Shown: positions 1 through 9,358, counted from the stretch's first letter. The stretch is DNA of 64,000 nucleotides from JAJKIV01 sp036741775 (GCA_036741775.1 DAINRQ010000028.1:1-64000); one strand, 5' to 3'. Made by a program: numbers and translations. Notes: a model not told the origin generated them from the letters alone.

Positions 1-784
1 CGCTCAGGTCCCACGTGCGAATGATGTTCGCGTCCGCCTCGCCGAGCTCGATGTCGTCGAGGACGATGGGGACGAGGCATGGACGCATGTTCGAGCAGGA
101 GCCCTGCATCTGCGGCTCGCCGTCGATCCCGCGGCTGCCGATCCCGGATTTCATACCAGGCTTCCCACCGATGCTCTCGACGCCACGGTTGTCGGTGCTC
201 ACGCGCTGCTTCTCGCTTCCGCAGTTGGACCGCATGCTCGCGACGTGCGGTCGGCCGTCGGTATCGGTCTGGAGTGAGAGGCCCGGGAACCGCATGGTCG
301 CGACGACGTTGAAGTCGCGGTCGGCGTCGCGCGTGAGATCAGCCTCGGTCAGGAAACGGCCGAGTCCCTGCTTGCGGCGCGTCTCGAAGTCCTTGAGGCC
401 GCGTGGCACCTCCGTGGCGGTCACGTCCACGCTGGGTAGCGTCGCTCCCGATTTCTCGAGCCGAAACGCGACGGTCATCGAGTCGCCGCCGAACCGGAGC
501 GTGGTGTCGGTCGCGACGTAACCGAGCATCCGCACGCGGACGCGCCGGTCTCCACTCGCGACGTCGGTAATGCGAGCCTGCCCGGCGGCATCAGTCAGGT
601 GAACGAGCTTGAGCTCGGGCAACACCACTTCGGCACCGGCAAGCGGCGAACCCGACTGTGCGTCGGCTACCGTGACGGAGACGGTCGAGCGTCCCCCTTG
701 GGCGGCGGCGGGGGAAGCGAGGAGGACGAGCGCGGCAATCACATGGCCTGCGCGAGAGACGTTCGTCGGTTGCATCCGCGACAT
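1..784 (-). CDS. Carboxypeptidase-regulatory-like/TonB-plug-like exported protein (3' end beyond window)
   Basis: The reading frame is open from an ATG at 784 to the window edge, giving at least 261 residues; the C-terminus is missing. Residues 1-32 look like a signal peptide with a hydrophobic stretch ending in SPAAAQG. Residues 35-115 read like a carboxypeptidase regulatory-like fold (SVTVADAQSG, LTDAAGQARI, VRVRMLGYV), which in outer-membrane proteins precedes a plug domain. The distal part has a MRFPGLSL segment and RPCLVPIVLDD, resembling the plug-like region of short TonB-receptor-related proteins common in Gemmatimonadota. An in-frame ATG at 775 is an alternative start. A cell-envelope location is inferred; the ligand is unknown. 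Confidence 0.7.
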   Translation of the reverse strand, partial: MSRMQPTNVSRAGHVIAALVLLASPAAAQGGRSTVSVTVADAQSGSPLAGAEVVLPELKLVHLTDAAGQARITDVASGDRRVRVRMLGYVATDTTLRFGGDSMTVAFRLEKSGATLPSVDVTATEVPRGLKDFETRRKQGLGRFLTEADLTRDADRDFNVVATMRFPGLSLQTDTDGRPHVASMRSNCGSEKQRVSTDNRGVESIGGKPGMKSGIGSRGIDGEPQMQGSCSNMRPCLVPIVLDDIELGEADANIIRTWDLS

Positions 785-954
785 ATCTCGGGGTGAGGTA
801 TCGGAACGGGAGGGGCACGCAGTCGGCGGCCCCTGGCTCGAACAGTATCCTATACCGCGGGCAGACCTAACGCCACCGTCAGGGGGCTGACGCTTTCGAC
901 CCATGCGCACCTAACGAGTCTGCGATGAGGCCGAGCCCGCACCTACCAATGAAA

Positions 955-980
955 CGGCCCGCGCCGTTCGGCGCGGGCCG
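955..980 (-). terminator. Rho-independent terminator of the M14 peptidase gene
   Basis: Perfect 11-bp GC-rich stem (955-965 with 970-980) and a 4-nt loop, starting 10 nt after the stop codon of the minus-strand peptidase gene. Read leftward it is followed by a short T-rich stretch (GTTTCATT). Confidence 0.75.
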
Positions 981-990
981 GTCTGCTTCA

Positions 991-3966
991 TCATCGGTCC
1001 TGGGTTGCGGGCTGCTGCGCAGGTTCCGCTTTCCCGGCGTCGAGATCGTTCCAGTTCAGGATCGCGTTGAAGCCGAGGAAGTACGTCCCCTGCGTCTGCC
1101 ACCGCCAGAACGGCCGGATCCCGAACATCACCACGTGGCCATTCCCGACCTTGGCATCCACGACTTGTGCGCGATTGGCGAGTGCCTGACCGCCAACGAG
1201 CGTCCCCGAAAGAAGCATGTCGTTCGCGTTCCCTGGGAACGACATCACCACACGCGGTCGCACCGCGTCGCTCCCGCCACCGAACCCTCCACCGCCGGCG
1301 AACTGGCGGAACCCGGCCGAATCCGCCCGGGCGCCGCGACCACGGTCGCCTGACGCTGACGAATCCTGCTCCCACGGCGAGAGCCGAAGCCGGTTCGCCA
1401 TGGGCGTGACGTTCTGGCCGAGCCCCGCGTTCACGTTTCCGCCACCACCGCCGCCGAACCCGCCGAACCCGCCGCCACCGCCCACGTTGAGCACCGGCGC
1501 CTGATTGAAGTACACCGGGAGCTGCGTCCCATCGTACCCGTACGCGAGCGGACTCTTCGGGTCACTGATGATGCCGCGCAGAATCGAGCCGCGCACGAAC
1601 AGATCGTCCGGCTGTTCGACCGAGACGCCCGTGGTGATGCCGAACTCCGGGAAGATGATCGCGGTGGACCCTTCGGTGATGAGCGTGCCGCCGGCCTGCA
1701 CGAACTTGGCCAGCTCGAGGAGCCCCTCCATCCCCATCCCGCCGCGGATGTCATCGCTCTGATCGAGCGCGGCGAGGTTCGGCGTGGCCGCGGTTTTCTT
1801 GTACGGCAGCGGCCTCGGGTTGGTTTTCGGAATCCCATTCACCTGCGAGGTCGCGTTGCCGCCGACGTGCGGGAAGATGATCACGTCGTACTTCGCTTTG
1901 AGGTTGCCATCGCGAAGCTTCTGGTCCGCGAAATACGTGTACGGCACGCCGTACGTGTCGAGCGCGGCGCGCACCCACCCTTCATCCTGCGTGCGCTGCC
2001 AGCTGTGTACGTACCCAATGCGCGGGACGTCGAGCTCGTGCGTCTTCACCGTCGGCGCGGACGCCACGGCCCATCCGGAGAGTCCGAGGTCCCGCAGCTG
2101 CGGCTCGAGCGTCGCCCGATCGGCGTTGGGGATGATGAACGCACCAGCACGAAACTTACGGCCCGCGAGCTCGAAGTCGTCTTCCGCGGCGAGCATGCGA
2201 ACCTTCGCGTTCGCGAACCGGAACTTCATCAAATTATTGTCGGTCGTGTGGTCGACCACGAGCACGCTGCCCGACCCCTCGATGCCGCCCGGCGCCTTCG
2301 CATCCGCTGCCAGCATCGTCATCGGGTGGGTCTGAATGCTCTTGTCGGTGACGGGCACGATCCGGACGTTCCGCATGAGCGGGAAGGTCCATCCGGTATC
2401 GTCGTACGGCCGCGGGTTCTGCGGCGCGAAGTTCTGCAGGGAGAAGTACATGTCGGCGAGCGTGCGGTACGGCTGATCCGCACGGACGATGTAGTCGCCC
2501 GCCTTCACGTCGAGCGAGCCGACCTTGAACGCCGAGCTCGCGGTGTGGATCTCGAGCCCCTGGCGACGCAGCTCGTTCACCGCATCCGCGGCGTCCGCCT
2601 TGCGACGCTGCGTCGCGGGAATCACCCACCCGAACGTCGGCCCGTCCTTCCCCTTCTGCACGGAGCGCTTGTTCTTCAGCCAGTAGTTCTCGAGGTACGT
2701 CTCCTTGTTCTTCGCGAAGTGGGAGAGCGAGAAGAGCACCCCGGACTGCTGGATGTTGGTGTTGTTCCGTGGGCCCCACTTGATGTACGGCAACGGCGGA
2801 TTCGGCCGGAACCACTCGCGGCTCGTCGTGTTCGCCCCGGGTCGCACTTCGTAGTTGTCGGGCCCGTAGCTCTGCACCTCGTAGAAGCGCCCGATCGCGT
2901 TATGCGAGTGCGCGATGAAGAACATGTAGTTCGGCGTCCACCCGTCGTAGAACCCGTATGTCCACACGCCGGGCACGCCGCGCTTCGTCATCTCCATCAC
3001 GTCGTTCTTCGCGAGCATCCACCACTCGTCCACCGTGATGGCATCGATCGCTTCGTTGTACGGGCCGGTGCCGGTGGACGAATACAGGTAGGTGGACGCC
3101 TCGTGCAGGTCGTGCATCACGGTCGGCTTCCACTCGTTCTGCACGCGAGTGACCGCGCGCGTGAGCTGGAGGAACTGCCCCATGCCGTCGCGGTTGTTGT
3201 CGTGCGCGACGTACTTGCCCCAGTACATGAGGGGCAGCCGCTGCGACCCCTGCGGGAGCTTCTTGTTGAAGTAGTACGTGTCGACCTGCTTCTCACGCCC
3301 ATCGACCTCGATCACCGGGGTGATGAACGTGATGATGTTGTTGCGGATGTTCTGGATGAACGGCGTCTCCTGCACCGCGAGGCGGTAGGCGAGCTCCATG
3401 AGCATCTCTGGCCCACCGTTCTCCGGAGAGTGCATTCCGCTCGTGAGCCAGTAGATCGGCTTCGCGGTGTTGATGAGTTGTCGGGCGCGCTCGTCCGTCG
3501 TGGTGCGCGGGTCGGTGAGCTCCCGAAGCATCCCCTTGTGGCGCTCGAGGTCGCGGATCGTTGCCTCGTCGGCGACGGCGAGCAGCACCATGTCACGCCC
3601 TTCCTCCGACTTGCCGATCCGCCACACCGTGACGCGGTCGGACGCCGCGTCGAGCGCGTCGAAGTATCGATGGATGTCTTTCGCGTACGTCAGCTCACCG
3701 GGCGTGCCGACGATGCGCCCGAGGAACTTGAGCGGCGTCGGGACGGTCGGGGACGCGGGAAGGTGATCGACGAGCTCCGTCGTGATCCGCGGATCCTGGA
3801 GGTATTCCTTGATCTTCCTGGTGTACTCCTCGTCGATCGGCTGCGCGGCGGACTGCGCCGGGGCGGCGTTCTGCGCCAGCGCAACGGCTGCGGGCGCTGC
3901 CATGAATACCGCGGCGGCCACGATGGGCCACGCGAGCCGTCGCACGGGTCGCTTCCGACGCGACAT
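991..3966 (-). CDS. Exported M14-family zinc metallopeptidase
   Basis: A 991-residue secreted protein. The start at 3966 is set by an AGGAGG ribosome site at 3973-3978 with 6-nt spacing; the frame stays open further upstream but into a repeat-rich spacer. Residues 1-32 form a signal peptide (MSRRKRP, hydrophobic core, ALAQ). The zinc-binding pair is in GMHSPENG near residue 177, and a second histidine motif (HDLHEAS) lies near residue 285, as in M14 carboxypeptidases. The C-terminal third resembles a glutamine-amidotransferase-like region seen in large M14 proteins, interrupted near residue 835 by a glycine tract (GGFGGFGGGGGG). It probably degrades peptides outside the cytoplasm. Expressed alone, with its own terminator. 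Confidence 0.88.
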   Translation of the reverse strand: MSRRKRPVRRLAWPIVAAAVFMAAPAAVALAQNAAPAQSAAQPIDEEYTRKIKEYLQDPRITTELVDHLPASPTVPTPLKFLGRIVGTPGELTYAKDIHRYFDALDAASDRVTVWRIGKSEEGRDMVLLAVADEATIRDLERHKGMLRELTDPRTTTDERARQLINTAKPIYWLTSGMHSPENGGPEMLMELAYRLAVQETPFIQNIRNNIITFITPVIEVDGREKQVDTYYFNKKLPQGSQRLPLMYWGKYVAHDNNRDGMGQFLQLTRAVTRVQNEWKPTVMHDLHEASTYLYSSTGTGPYNEAIDAITVDEWWMLAKNDVMEMTKRGVPGVWTYGFYDGWTPNYMFFIAHSHNAIGRFYEVQSYGPDNYEVRPGANTTSREWFRPNPPLPYIKWGPRNNTNIQQSGVLFSLSHFAKNKETYLENYWLKNKRSVQKGKDGPTFGWVIPATQRRKADAADAVNELRRQGLEIHTASSAFKVGSLDVKAGDYIVRADQPYRTLADMYFSLQNFAPQNPRPYDDTGWTFPLMRNVRIVPVTDKSIQTHPMTMLAADAKAPGGIEGSGSVLVVDHTTDNNLMKFRFANAKVRMLAAEDDFELAGRKFRAGAFIIPNADRATLEPQLRDLGLSGWAVASAPTVKTHELDVPRIGYVHSWQRTQDEGWVRAALDTYGVPYTYFADQKLRDGNLKAKYDVIIFPHVGGNATSQVNGIPKTNPRPLPYKKTAATPNLAALDQSDDIRGGMGMEGLLELAKFVQAGGTLITEGSTAIIFPEFGITTGVSVEQPDDLFVRGSILRGIISDPKSPLAYGYDGTQLPVYFNQAPVLNVGGGGGFGGFGGGGGGNVNAGLGQNVTPMANRLRLSPWEQDSSASGDRGRGARADSAGFRQFAGGGGFGGGSDAVRPRVVMSFPGNANDMLLSGTLVGGQALANRAQVVDAKVGNGHVVMFGIRPFWRWQTQGTYFLGFNAILNWNDLDAGKAEPAQQPATQDR

Positions 3967-3972
3967 GTCGTT

Positions 3973-3978
3973 CCTCCT
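3973..3978 (-). promoter_or_regulatory. Ribosome binding site (AGGAGG) fixing the M14 peptidase start
   Basis: Perfect anti-Shine-Dalgarno match, 6 nt upstream of the ATG at 3966. It excludes a much longer reading-frame extension to 4332. Confidence 0.8.
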
Positions 3979-4052
3979 GGAGATTGTGTCGATCACGCCG
4001 GCCTTTCCCGGCAGGGCGGACACTGTAGGTACGCACAAGTCACACAGGACGC

Positions 4053-4841
4053 TAGCCAGGAGCAAAGAAAGGCGCTGAGTGACGGGTCCCACGCGCTGGT
4101 AGCGGGAACTGGTAGCTCGAGCGTGAACGCCCGTACGTGTAGAGCCAGGCGCGCGCGAGCCGGTCGGACTACGAAGACGCGGAAAGGGCCGAAACGGCCG
4201 GATGACGACTTTGCATCGACGTCGAGCCGCGCAACAGGCCGGAACCGAACGGGGGACCGCCGCCCGGGACGCCACCGTCCCCGAGCAGCCGTTCCCCTCT
4301 CTCTCTTTGAGGCCGCTGGCGAGACCAACCATGCTGCCGCCCGAGTCATCTTCGTAATCCTGTTAATCCTGTCCATCCTGTCTCCCCTGCTGTTCCCGAC
4401 CGGTCGCGATGGCGGCTCGCGCGCTGAGGCTCGGACGGAGCTACGGCAAGAGACAAAGACAAAGGCAAAAGACAGGATGGACAGGATGGACAGGATGGAC
4501 TGGATGGCGCTCCGGGCGTGAAAGCTCCTCGCTCCAGGAGCGGGAATGAAACAAGGGAACTGCCGCCCGGAACTCCACCGTCCTCGTGAGCCGTCCCCGA
4601 TTCCCGACTCCCAACGAGTCATCCGGCCGTTTCGGCCCTTTCCGCGTCGTCGTAGTTCCGACCGGCCCGCGCGCGCCGGACCATAGGCGCGGATGCTGTT
4701 CTCGGCGGCCGTCGCCGCGTCCGCCGCTGCCGCGCCCTCCGCGTCCGCCCGATGGCGCGATGAAGCGAAACGATGCGTTAGGACTCTGACCCCGAACGCG
4801 CCGAACGCGAGGGCAAAGAAGGCGCTGGTTGACGCGGTCCG
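4053..4841. repeat. Composite intergenic repeat element with ~60-bp inverted ends
   Basis: The 926-bp stretch between the peptidase and the Ig/RCC1 gene holds no convincing gene. It contains an inverted repeat pair of about 60 bp (4148-4206 and 4618-4677) with two mismatches and one indel. Outside these is an imperfect direct repeat (4053-4083 and 4811-4841, both around GCAAAGAAGGCGCTG). Inside are CCTGTTAATCCTGTCCATCCTGTC at 4360-4383 and four 9-bp units GACAGGATG (4471-4506, the last changed to GACTGGATG), complementary to each other. A related copy of 4237-4435 is at 24857-25043. A non-autonomous mobile element or structured repeat is possible; no transposase is present. Confidence 0.65.
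4471..4506. repeat. Short tandem repeat, 4 x GACAGGATG
   Basis: Three exact 9-bp units followed by GACTGGATG. Its complement occurs upstream at 4372-4382, so the two can pair in single strands. Confidence 0.8.
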
Positions 4842-4877
4842 ACGCGAGAAGCGTCCAACTGCCACGTCAACCAGCGC
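4822..4877 (-). terminator. Hairpin downstream of the Ig-like/RCC1 gene
   Basis: A 13-bp perfect stem (4822-4834 with 4865-4877, GCGCTGGTTGACG and its complement) encloses a second small stem (GACGC/GCGTC). It lies 16 nt after the minus-strand stop at 4893 and probably terminates that transcript, though there is no clear T-tract. Confidence 0.5.
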
Positions 4878-4892
4878 TCTTCATGCGGTTGG

Positions 4893-6893
4893 TTACAATG
4901 GTTTCTGTCCGACGACAATCGTCGGCGTCGGGTTGGCCGTCGACCCGAGCGTCACGGTGCCGTTTCCGAGCTGGCCCGTGTCGTTCCGCCCCCAGCACCA
5001 CACCTTCAGTCGGTCCTTGCTGATCGCGCACGTGTGCGACCCGCTCCCGGTCCCGATCCCGCTCGCGGCCACCTCCACCGCCTGGACGCCGCCCACGAGT
5101 GCCGGCGTGCCCGTACCGGCGCCACCACCCGGGCCGAGTTGCCCCGAGCTGTTCGAGCCCCAGCAGTAGACCGATTGCGTGCTCGTCACCCCGCACGCAT
5201 GCCCGAAGCCCGCCGAGATCTGCTGGAACGTCAGACCGCCGACCATCGCCACGGGTGACGACGAGTCACCGGTGTTCCCCGCACCGAGCTTGTTGTTGTT
5301 GCTGCCCCAGCAATAGCCCTGGCCCAACGTCGTGATCGCGCAGGTGTACTGATTGCCGAGCGACACGCTCTGGAACTTGTGGCCGCCCACCACCACGCTC
5401 GGCGTCGCGCTGTACACGTTGCCGTAGGCGATCTTCTGCCCGTCGCCGAGCTGCCCGATGCTGTTGGCGCCCCAGCAGTACGCATTGCCGTCAGTCGTTA
5501 GGCCGCAGGTGAACCCGGTCCCCGCGACGATCTTCGCGAACGACAGCGTCTCACTCACCCGCGTGGGCATCGAGCTCATGGCCGTCCCCTTCCCGAGCTG
5601 ACGCCAATCATTGTTGCCCCAGCAGTACGCACGGTTGTCGGTGCCCACGCCGCAGCTGTGGTCGGCGCCAGCAGAGATGGAGCGGAACGTGAGGCCACCG
5701 CCCACGGGAACGGGAACGGCGCTCGGATTCCCGCTCGCGCCATTGCCGAGCATCCCCCACCCGTTGTACCCCCAGCAGTACCCCTTGCCGTCGAACGTGA
5801 CACCGCACGTGTGGCGGCCATACGTGGAGATCTGCGCGAACCGGGCATCGCCGGGAACCTTGACCGGCGTCGGGCTCATCACGTCGGCACCGAACTGGCT
5901 GCTGCCGATCCGCCCTTCGTTGCCGTTCAACCCCCAGCACCACACGATGCCGCCACTCGCGATGTCGCACGCGTGCATGGTGCCGGCGGAAATCGAGCGA
6001 TACTTGATCACGATCACGCGCGTCACCGTCGCCGTCTTCCCTTCGCTCGTCGCCGTCACGGTGACGGTACCACGGTCCTTCCCCGTGAGCATACCGGTCA
6101 CGGCATCGATCGCCGCAATGTTGGCATCGGACACGCTCCACCGAATCTCACGGTCGGCCAACACGTTGCCATCCGCATCGCGCAGCTGCCGGCCGATGAG
6201 CTCGGAGCTGTGCGCCTCGAGCGTGTCGAGCACAGGGGTGAGTAGGACCTGCGCAACGGGCTTCACGTTCGCCGAGACGGTGACGGTGGTCGAGCCGGTC
6301 TTGCCCTCGCTGGTTGCCGTCAGCGTCGCCGTGCCTGGCGCAACCCCGGTGACGACGCCGCTGGTCGCGTCGATCGTCGCGATGGCCGGGGCGCTCGTGG
6401 ACCACGCAACCACGCGGCCGGTGAGCTCGTTCCCCTGCGCGTCCTCGAGCGTGGCCGCGAGGGTGACGGTCGCACCGACCTTGATGGCCGGCGCGTTAGG
6501 CGCGACCGTGACGGTCGCGACAGGGATCTCGGTGACCGTAATGGCGGCCTGCGCCGTCTTCCCTTCGCTCGTCGCCGTGATGTTCGCCGTCCCGGCCGAG
6601 ACGCCCGTGACGGTGCCGTTGCCGTCCACCGTCGCGACGGCGCCCGCAGACGTCGTCCAGGCGATGGTGCGACCGCTGAGAACCTGACCCGCCGCGTCCT
6701 TCACGGTGGCGGCGAGTTGCGTCGTTTTCCCGATCGCCAGACTGGCGGTCCCCGGCGTGATCGACACCGAGGCGACGGGTTTCGTGCCACCACCACCAGT
6801 ACCAGGTTCCGAAGGTGCGTCGCTGTCGCCACCACAAGCGGCCAGGAACGCCGCAAAGCTTGCCGCACGCGCGGCGGTGAAGATGCGTGACAT
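4893..6893 (-). CDS. Lipoprotein with three BIG2-type Ig-like domains and seven RCC1-like repeats
   Basis: A 666-residue surface or periplasmic lipoprotein. The ATG at 6893 gives a short signal peptide ending in the lipobox LAAC; an upstream TTG at 6911 is a less likely start, since TTGGAG there supplies the GGAG ribosome site. After a glycine-rich linker, three tandem bacterial Ig-like domains (about residues 40-285) each carry the phrase TATSEGKT. Seven RCC1-type blades follow, with the recurring pattern HxCGV...YCWGxNxxGQLG. Paired cysteines in each blade suggest disulfides and an extracytoplasmic location. Proteins of this design are frequent in Gemmatimonadota; the ligand is unknown. Confidence 0.88.
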   Translation of the reverse strand: MSRIFTAARAASFAAFLAACGGDSDAPSEPGTGGGGTKPVASVSITPGTASLAIGKTTQLAATVKDAAGQVLSGRTIAWTTSAGAVATVDGNGTVTGVSAGTANITATSEGKTAQAAITVTEIPVATVTVAPNAPAIKVGATVTLAATLEDAQGNELTGRVVAWSTSAPAIATIDATSGVVTGVAPGTATLTATSEGKTGSTTVTVSANVKPVAQVLLTPVLDTLEAHSSELIGRQLRDADGNVLADREIRWSVSDANIAAIDAVTGMLTGKDRGTVTVTATSEGKTATVTRVIVIKYRSISAGTMHACDIASGGIVWCWGLNGNEGRIGSSQFGADVMSPTPVKVPGDARFAQISTYGRHTCGVTFDGKGYCWGYNGWGMLGNGASGNPSAVPVPVGGGLTFRSISAGADHSCGVGTDNRAYCWGNNDWRQLGKGTAMSSMPTRVSETLSFAKIVAGTGFTCGLTTDGNAYCWGANSIGQLGDGQKIAYGNVYSATPSVVVGGHKFQSVSLGNQYTCAITTLGQGYCWGSNNNKLGAGNTGDSSSPVAMVGGLTFQQISAGFGHACGVTSTQSVYCWGSNSSGQLGPGGGAGTGTPALVGGVQAVEVAASGIGTGSGSHTCAISKDRLKVWCWGRNDTGQLGNGTVTLGSTANPTPTIVVGQKPL

Positions 6894-7031
6894 GGGCTCG
6901 ATGCTCTCCAAGTGGGCACGCCGCGCGAGCGATGCGAGCAGTGACTCGGCGCAGCGATAAATGACGGATTTGACCGACGCGGGCAGAATACGGCGGCCCG
7001 ATCCGTCGCACTTGGGTCACTCGACCCATAG

Positions 7032-7072
7032 CAAGCAGCTATCAGCTATCAGCTATTCTTTGAACCCTGCCC
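7032..7072. repeat. Dispersed AGCTATCAGC repeat, overlapping the cytochrome gene 3' end
   Basis: Tandem CAGCTATCAGCTATCAGCTATT followed by TGAACCCTG. The same word order (AGCTATCAGC...TGAACCCT) occurs in the inverted repeat at 31716-31829. The repeat supplies the last codons and the TAG stop of the neighbouring cytochrome gene. Confidence 0.55.
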
Positions 7073-7688
7073 CCCCTTTCCGGTCGTCCACCACGAACCG
7101 GTCGCGCGCGGGCATCTTCACCACCGCGAGCGTCGTGCTGTCCATCGCCGCCTCGCGATCGACGACGCCGTTCTCGGCCAGCAGGTAGGCGACTACCGCG
7201 TAAACCTCGTCGTTCGCGAGGGAACCGGGGGCCGTGATGGGCATACTGCGGCGGACGTAGTCGAACAGCGTGGACGCGTACGGCCAGTAGTTGCCGACGG
7301 TCTTCACCAGCGTCGGGTCGCGACCGAACCGGAAGCTGTCCGCCGGCTCGCGCCCGACGAGTTTTGGGCCCGCGGGCGTTCCTTCGCCCGCCGCGCCATG
7401 GCACGACGCGCACTTGGCGGCGTACACCGCGGCGCCCTCCGCCGGCGTCCCGCGCCCCGTTGGAAGCCCGGTACCGTCGGGCGCCACATCCACGTCCCAC
7501 GCCGCGACCTCCGCCGGGGTCGCGGGGCGTCCGACTTCGAACCGAACCGGCGGCTCGGGAGCGAGGCGGACGTCGGAAGGCAGGTTGCCTAACGTTTGCT
7601 GGCGTCGGGCTCGGTCCGCCAGCGGGCCGCGGTCACACGCCGTGAGCCCGACAGCCACGGCCACGCAGATGCGCGGGAGCCGACGCAT
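7053..7688 (-). CDS. Lipoprotein mono-haem cytochrome c, partner of the SoxC-like sulfite dehydrogenase
   Basis: A 211-residue protein with a lipobox (LTAC) after a short signal peptide. One haem-binding motif, CASCH, lies near residue 95 and the likely axial methionine is in RSMPITAP. The start codon overlaps the stop of the soxC-like gene (TGATG), so the two are translationally coupled. By analogy with SorAB and SoxCD the cytochrome should take electrons from the molybdenum subunit and pass them to the respiratory chain; this pairing is inferred from the operon. The last residues are encoded by a dispersed repeat, so the C-terminus may have been remodelled. Confidence 0.85.
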   Translation of the reverse strand: MRRLPRICVAVAVGLTACDRGPLADRARRQQTLGNLPSDVRLAPEPPVRFEVGRPATPAEVAAWDVDVAPDGTGLPTGRGTPAEGAAVYAAKCASCHGAAGEGTPAGPKLVGREPADSFRFGRDPTLVKTVGNYWPYASTLFDYVRRSMPITAPGSLANDEVYAVVAYLLAENGVVDREAAMDSTTLAVVKMPARDRFVVDDRKGGAGFKE

Positions 7689-9031
7689 CAGCTCCCCGCC
7701 GCGAACGACACCTGGCCGTCCGGTTCAATGACCCACCCGCGGATGTAGTTGAAGTGATAGTCCGTGCCGCTGCCACGCGTCTCGCGAAACTCCGTGAGTG
7801 TCGGCTGCACGTACCCCGTCTCGTCGGTTGCTCGGCTCGCGATCGTTACGCGAGAACCGTCCCACCGCCACATCATGCGGAACCGCGTGTGCGCGACGGG
7901 CATCACCGGCTCCTGCAATTCGGCTTGCATCCAAGCCCGGCCACCGTCGACGCTCACATCCACGCGCTCGATCCTGCCCCGCCCACTCCACGCGAGCCCG
8001 GTGATCTGAATCCACCCGGGGCCGGCGAGCCGGGTCGGGTACGCCGGCGCCGTGATGAGTGACTTCGCGTCCATCACGAAGCTGAATTGCCGAGCGGTCC
8101 CATTCGCCAGGGGGTCGGTGTACTTCGACGTCTCGTCGCGAAACATGCCCGGGGCGTCCGCGACCTCGATCCGACGAAGCCACTTCACGCAGGTATTGCC
8201 TTCGAAGCCCGGCAACAGCAAGCGAGCCGGGTAGCCGTTCGCCGCTCGAAGCGGCTCGCCGTTGAACGCGTACGCCACCATGGCATCGTCCATCCCTTTC
8301 TCCATGGGGATGCTGCGCGAGAGCCGCGCCGCATCGCCGCCTTCGGCACGCAACCACGACGCGGCGCGGCGAACACCGACCTCGCGAAAGAGCGTCGTCA
8401 GCGCGACCCCGGTCCATTCGCCGTTGCTCGTGAGGCCGTCGACGGCCTGCGGCGTCATCTCCCGCCTCGGATTCCGGAACGCCGCACGCCCGTTGCCCGA
8501 GCACTCGAGGAACACCGTTCGCGAGATACTCGGAAGCCGGCGGAGATCATCGAGCGTGAAGATCGTGGGACGGTCCACCAACCCATGAATGAGGAGTTGG
8601 TAGCGCGCCGGATCGATCATCGCGACACCCGCATGGTGCCGCTCGAACACGAGATCGCTCGGCGTGATGGTACCGGCGAGCAGGTGCAGCGGCGTCATCG
8701 ACGATCCGCTGATCGCTCCCGTCGGCGCTCGCGCCGGCCGCTCGAACGGCGACCGCTCACCTAACGCGGACGTCGGCGGCCCCGGACTCGCCGTGGGGTC
8801 GGCGGGTACGCTACTCGAGTCGGGTGCGGTGGCGGGTACCGGTACTTGCCGCGCGGCTCCCTGCCCCGCCACGGGCACAGCCGCGAGTACCGCCCCACCC
8901 GCCGATGCAGCCGCCGCGGCGAGCAAGCCGCGCCGCGTCATTCGCGGCGCCGGTCCGTCCGAGCCGCTGTCGGCAGGCGCCCTGCCCGCGACGGCATCGT
9001 CACCGCGGTCTCTCGAGGTACCCTGGTCCAT
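7688..9031 (-). CDS. soxC: SoxC-like sulfite dehydrogenase molybdopterin subunit
   Basis: A 447-residue periplasmic molybdoenzyme. The ATG at 9031 is preceded by AGGGAG; the frame is open further upstream without support. The N-terminus has a twin-arginine signal (MTRRGLLAAAAASAGG) after about 30 residues, then a Pro/Ser-rich linker. The sulfite-oxidase-fold domain has the molybdenum-ligating cysteine in FLECSGNGR (near residue 175), plus NGEWTGVAL and GFEGNTCVKWLRR, followed by the C-terminal dimerisation domain. It oxidises sulfite, or sulfur bound to a carrier. No other sox genes are in the window, so a stand-alone sulfite dehydrogenase (SorAB-like) is as likely as a full Sox system. Confidence 0.88.
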   Translation of the reverse strand: MDQGTSRDRGDDAVAGRAPADSGSDGPAPRMTRRGLLAAAAASAGGAVLAAVPVAGQGAARQVPVPATAPDSSSVPADPTASPGPPTSALGERSPFERPARAPTGAISGSSMTPLHLLAGTITPSDLVFERHHAGVAMIDPARYQLLIHGLVDRPTIFTLDDLRRLPSISRTVFLECSGNGRAAFRNPRREMTPQAVDGLTSNGEWTGVALTTLFREVGVRRAASWLRAEGGDAARLSRSIPMEKGMDDAMVAYAFNGEPLRAANGYPARLLLPGFEGNTCVKWLRRIEVADAPGMFRDETSKYTDPLANGTARQFSFVMDAKSLITAPAYPTRLAGPGWIQITGLAWSGRGRIERVDVSVDGGRAWMQAELQEPVMPVAHTRFRMMWRWDGSRVTIASRATDETGYVQPTLTEFRETRGSGTDYHFNYIRGWVIEPDGQVSFAAGS

Positions 9032-9109
9032 CGCACTCCCTGATAATCCCGGGCGCGAATATAGACCCGCGCGACCCGGCCGCAAATCGAACGCGTCGCA
9101 GGTCACCCG

Positions 9110-9357
9110 GTCATTCCGAGCGTCAGCGAGGAATCGCCAACCTCCCGATAGACGGGTTGGCCTGTCGACCCCCGATGCCCCCGAGTCCCACATTCACTCT
9201 CGTGCTCGCGCTCCAAACACTTTCTTGTCGAGGGCTTCTGCGAAATCGGCGGAATCTGCACCACTCTGCGTTCATGTTCTTGCAGAACGTCCCGGTAGCG
9301 AAGGCAGGCCCTCTACCGTGACGACTGCGATTCCTCCCTTCGTTCGGAAGGACAGGG
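9110..9357. repeat. Intergenic GTCATTCCGAGCG-type dispersed repeat
   Basis: The 327-bp spacer upstream of the soxC-like gene carries no gene. It begins with GTCATTCCGAGCGTCAGCG then AGGAATC, and ends with a roughly inverted counterpart (GCGATTCCTCCCTTCGTTCG at 9326-9345). Between is a small hairpin (CCAACC/GGTTGG, 9137-9160). The words GTCATTCCGAGCG and GATTCCGAGC recur at 14095 and 14170, marking a dispersed family. Confidence 0.55.
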
Positions 9358-9358
9358 T

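Noticed and set aside
1867..4521. 884-residue plus-strand open frame opposite the M14 peptidase
   Set aside because: It is an antisense shadow created by GC-rich codon bias; rich in Arg/His/Val, no domain, and no ribosome site, while the minus-strand gene has clear motifs.
3993..4865. 290-residue minus-strand frame in the intergenic repeat
   Set aside because: Made of repeat sequence and Arg/Ser-rich, spans the inverted arms, and shows no domain.
7688..9031. Full Sox thiosulfate-oxidation locus
   Set aside because: Only the SoxC-like subunit and one cytochrome are present; soxA, soxB, soxX, soxY and soxZ are not in the window.
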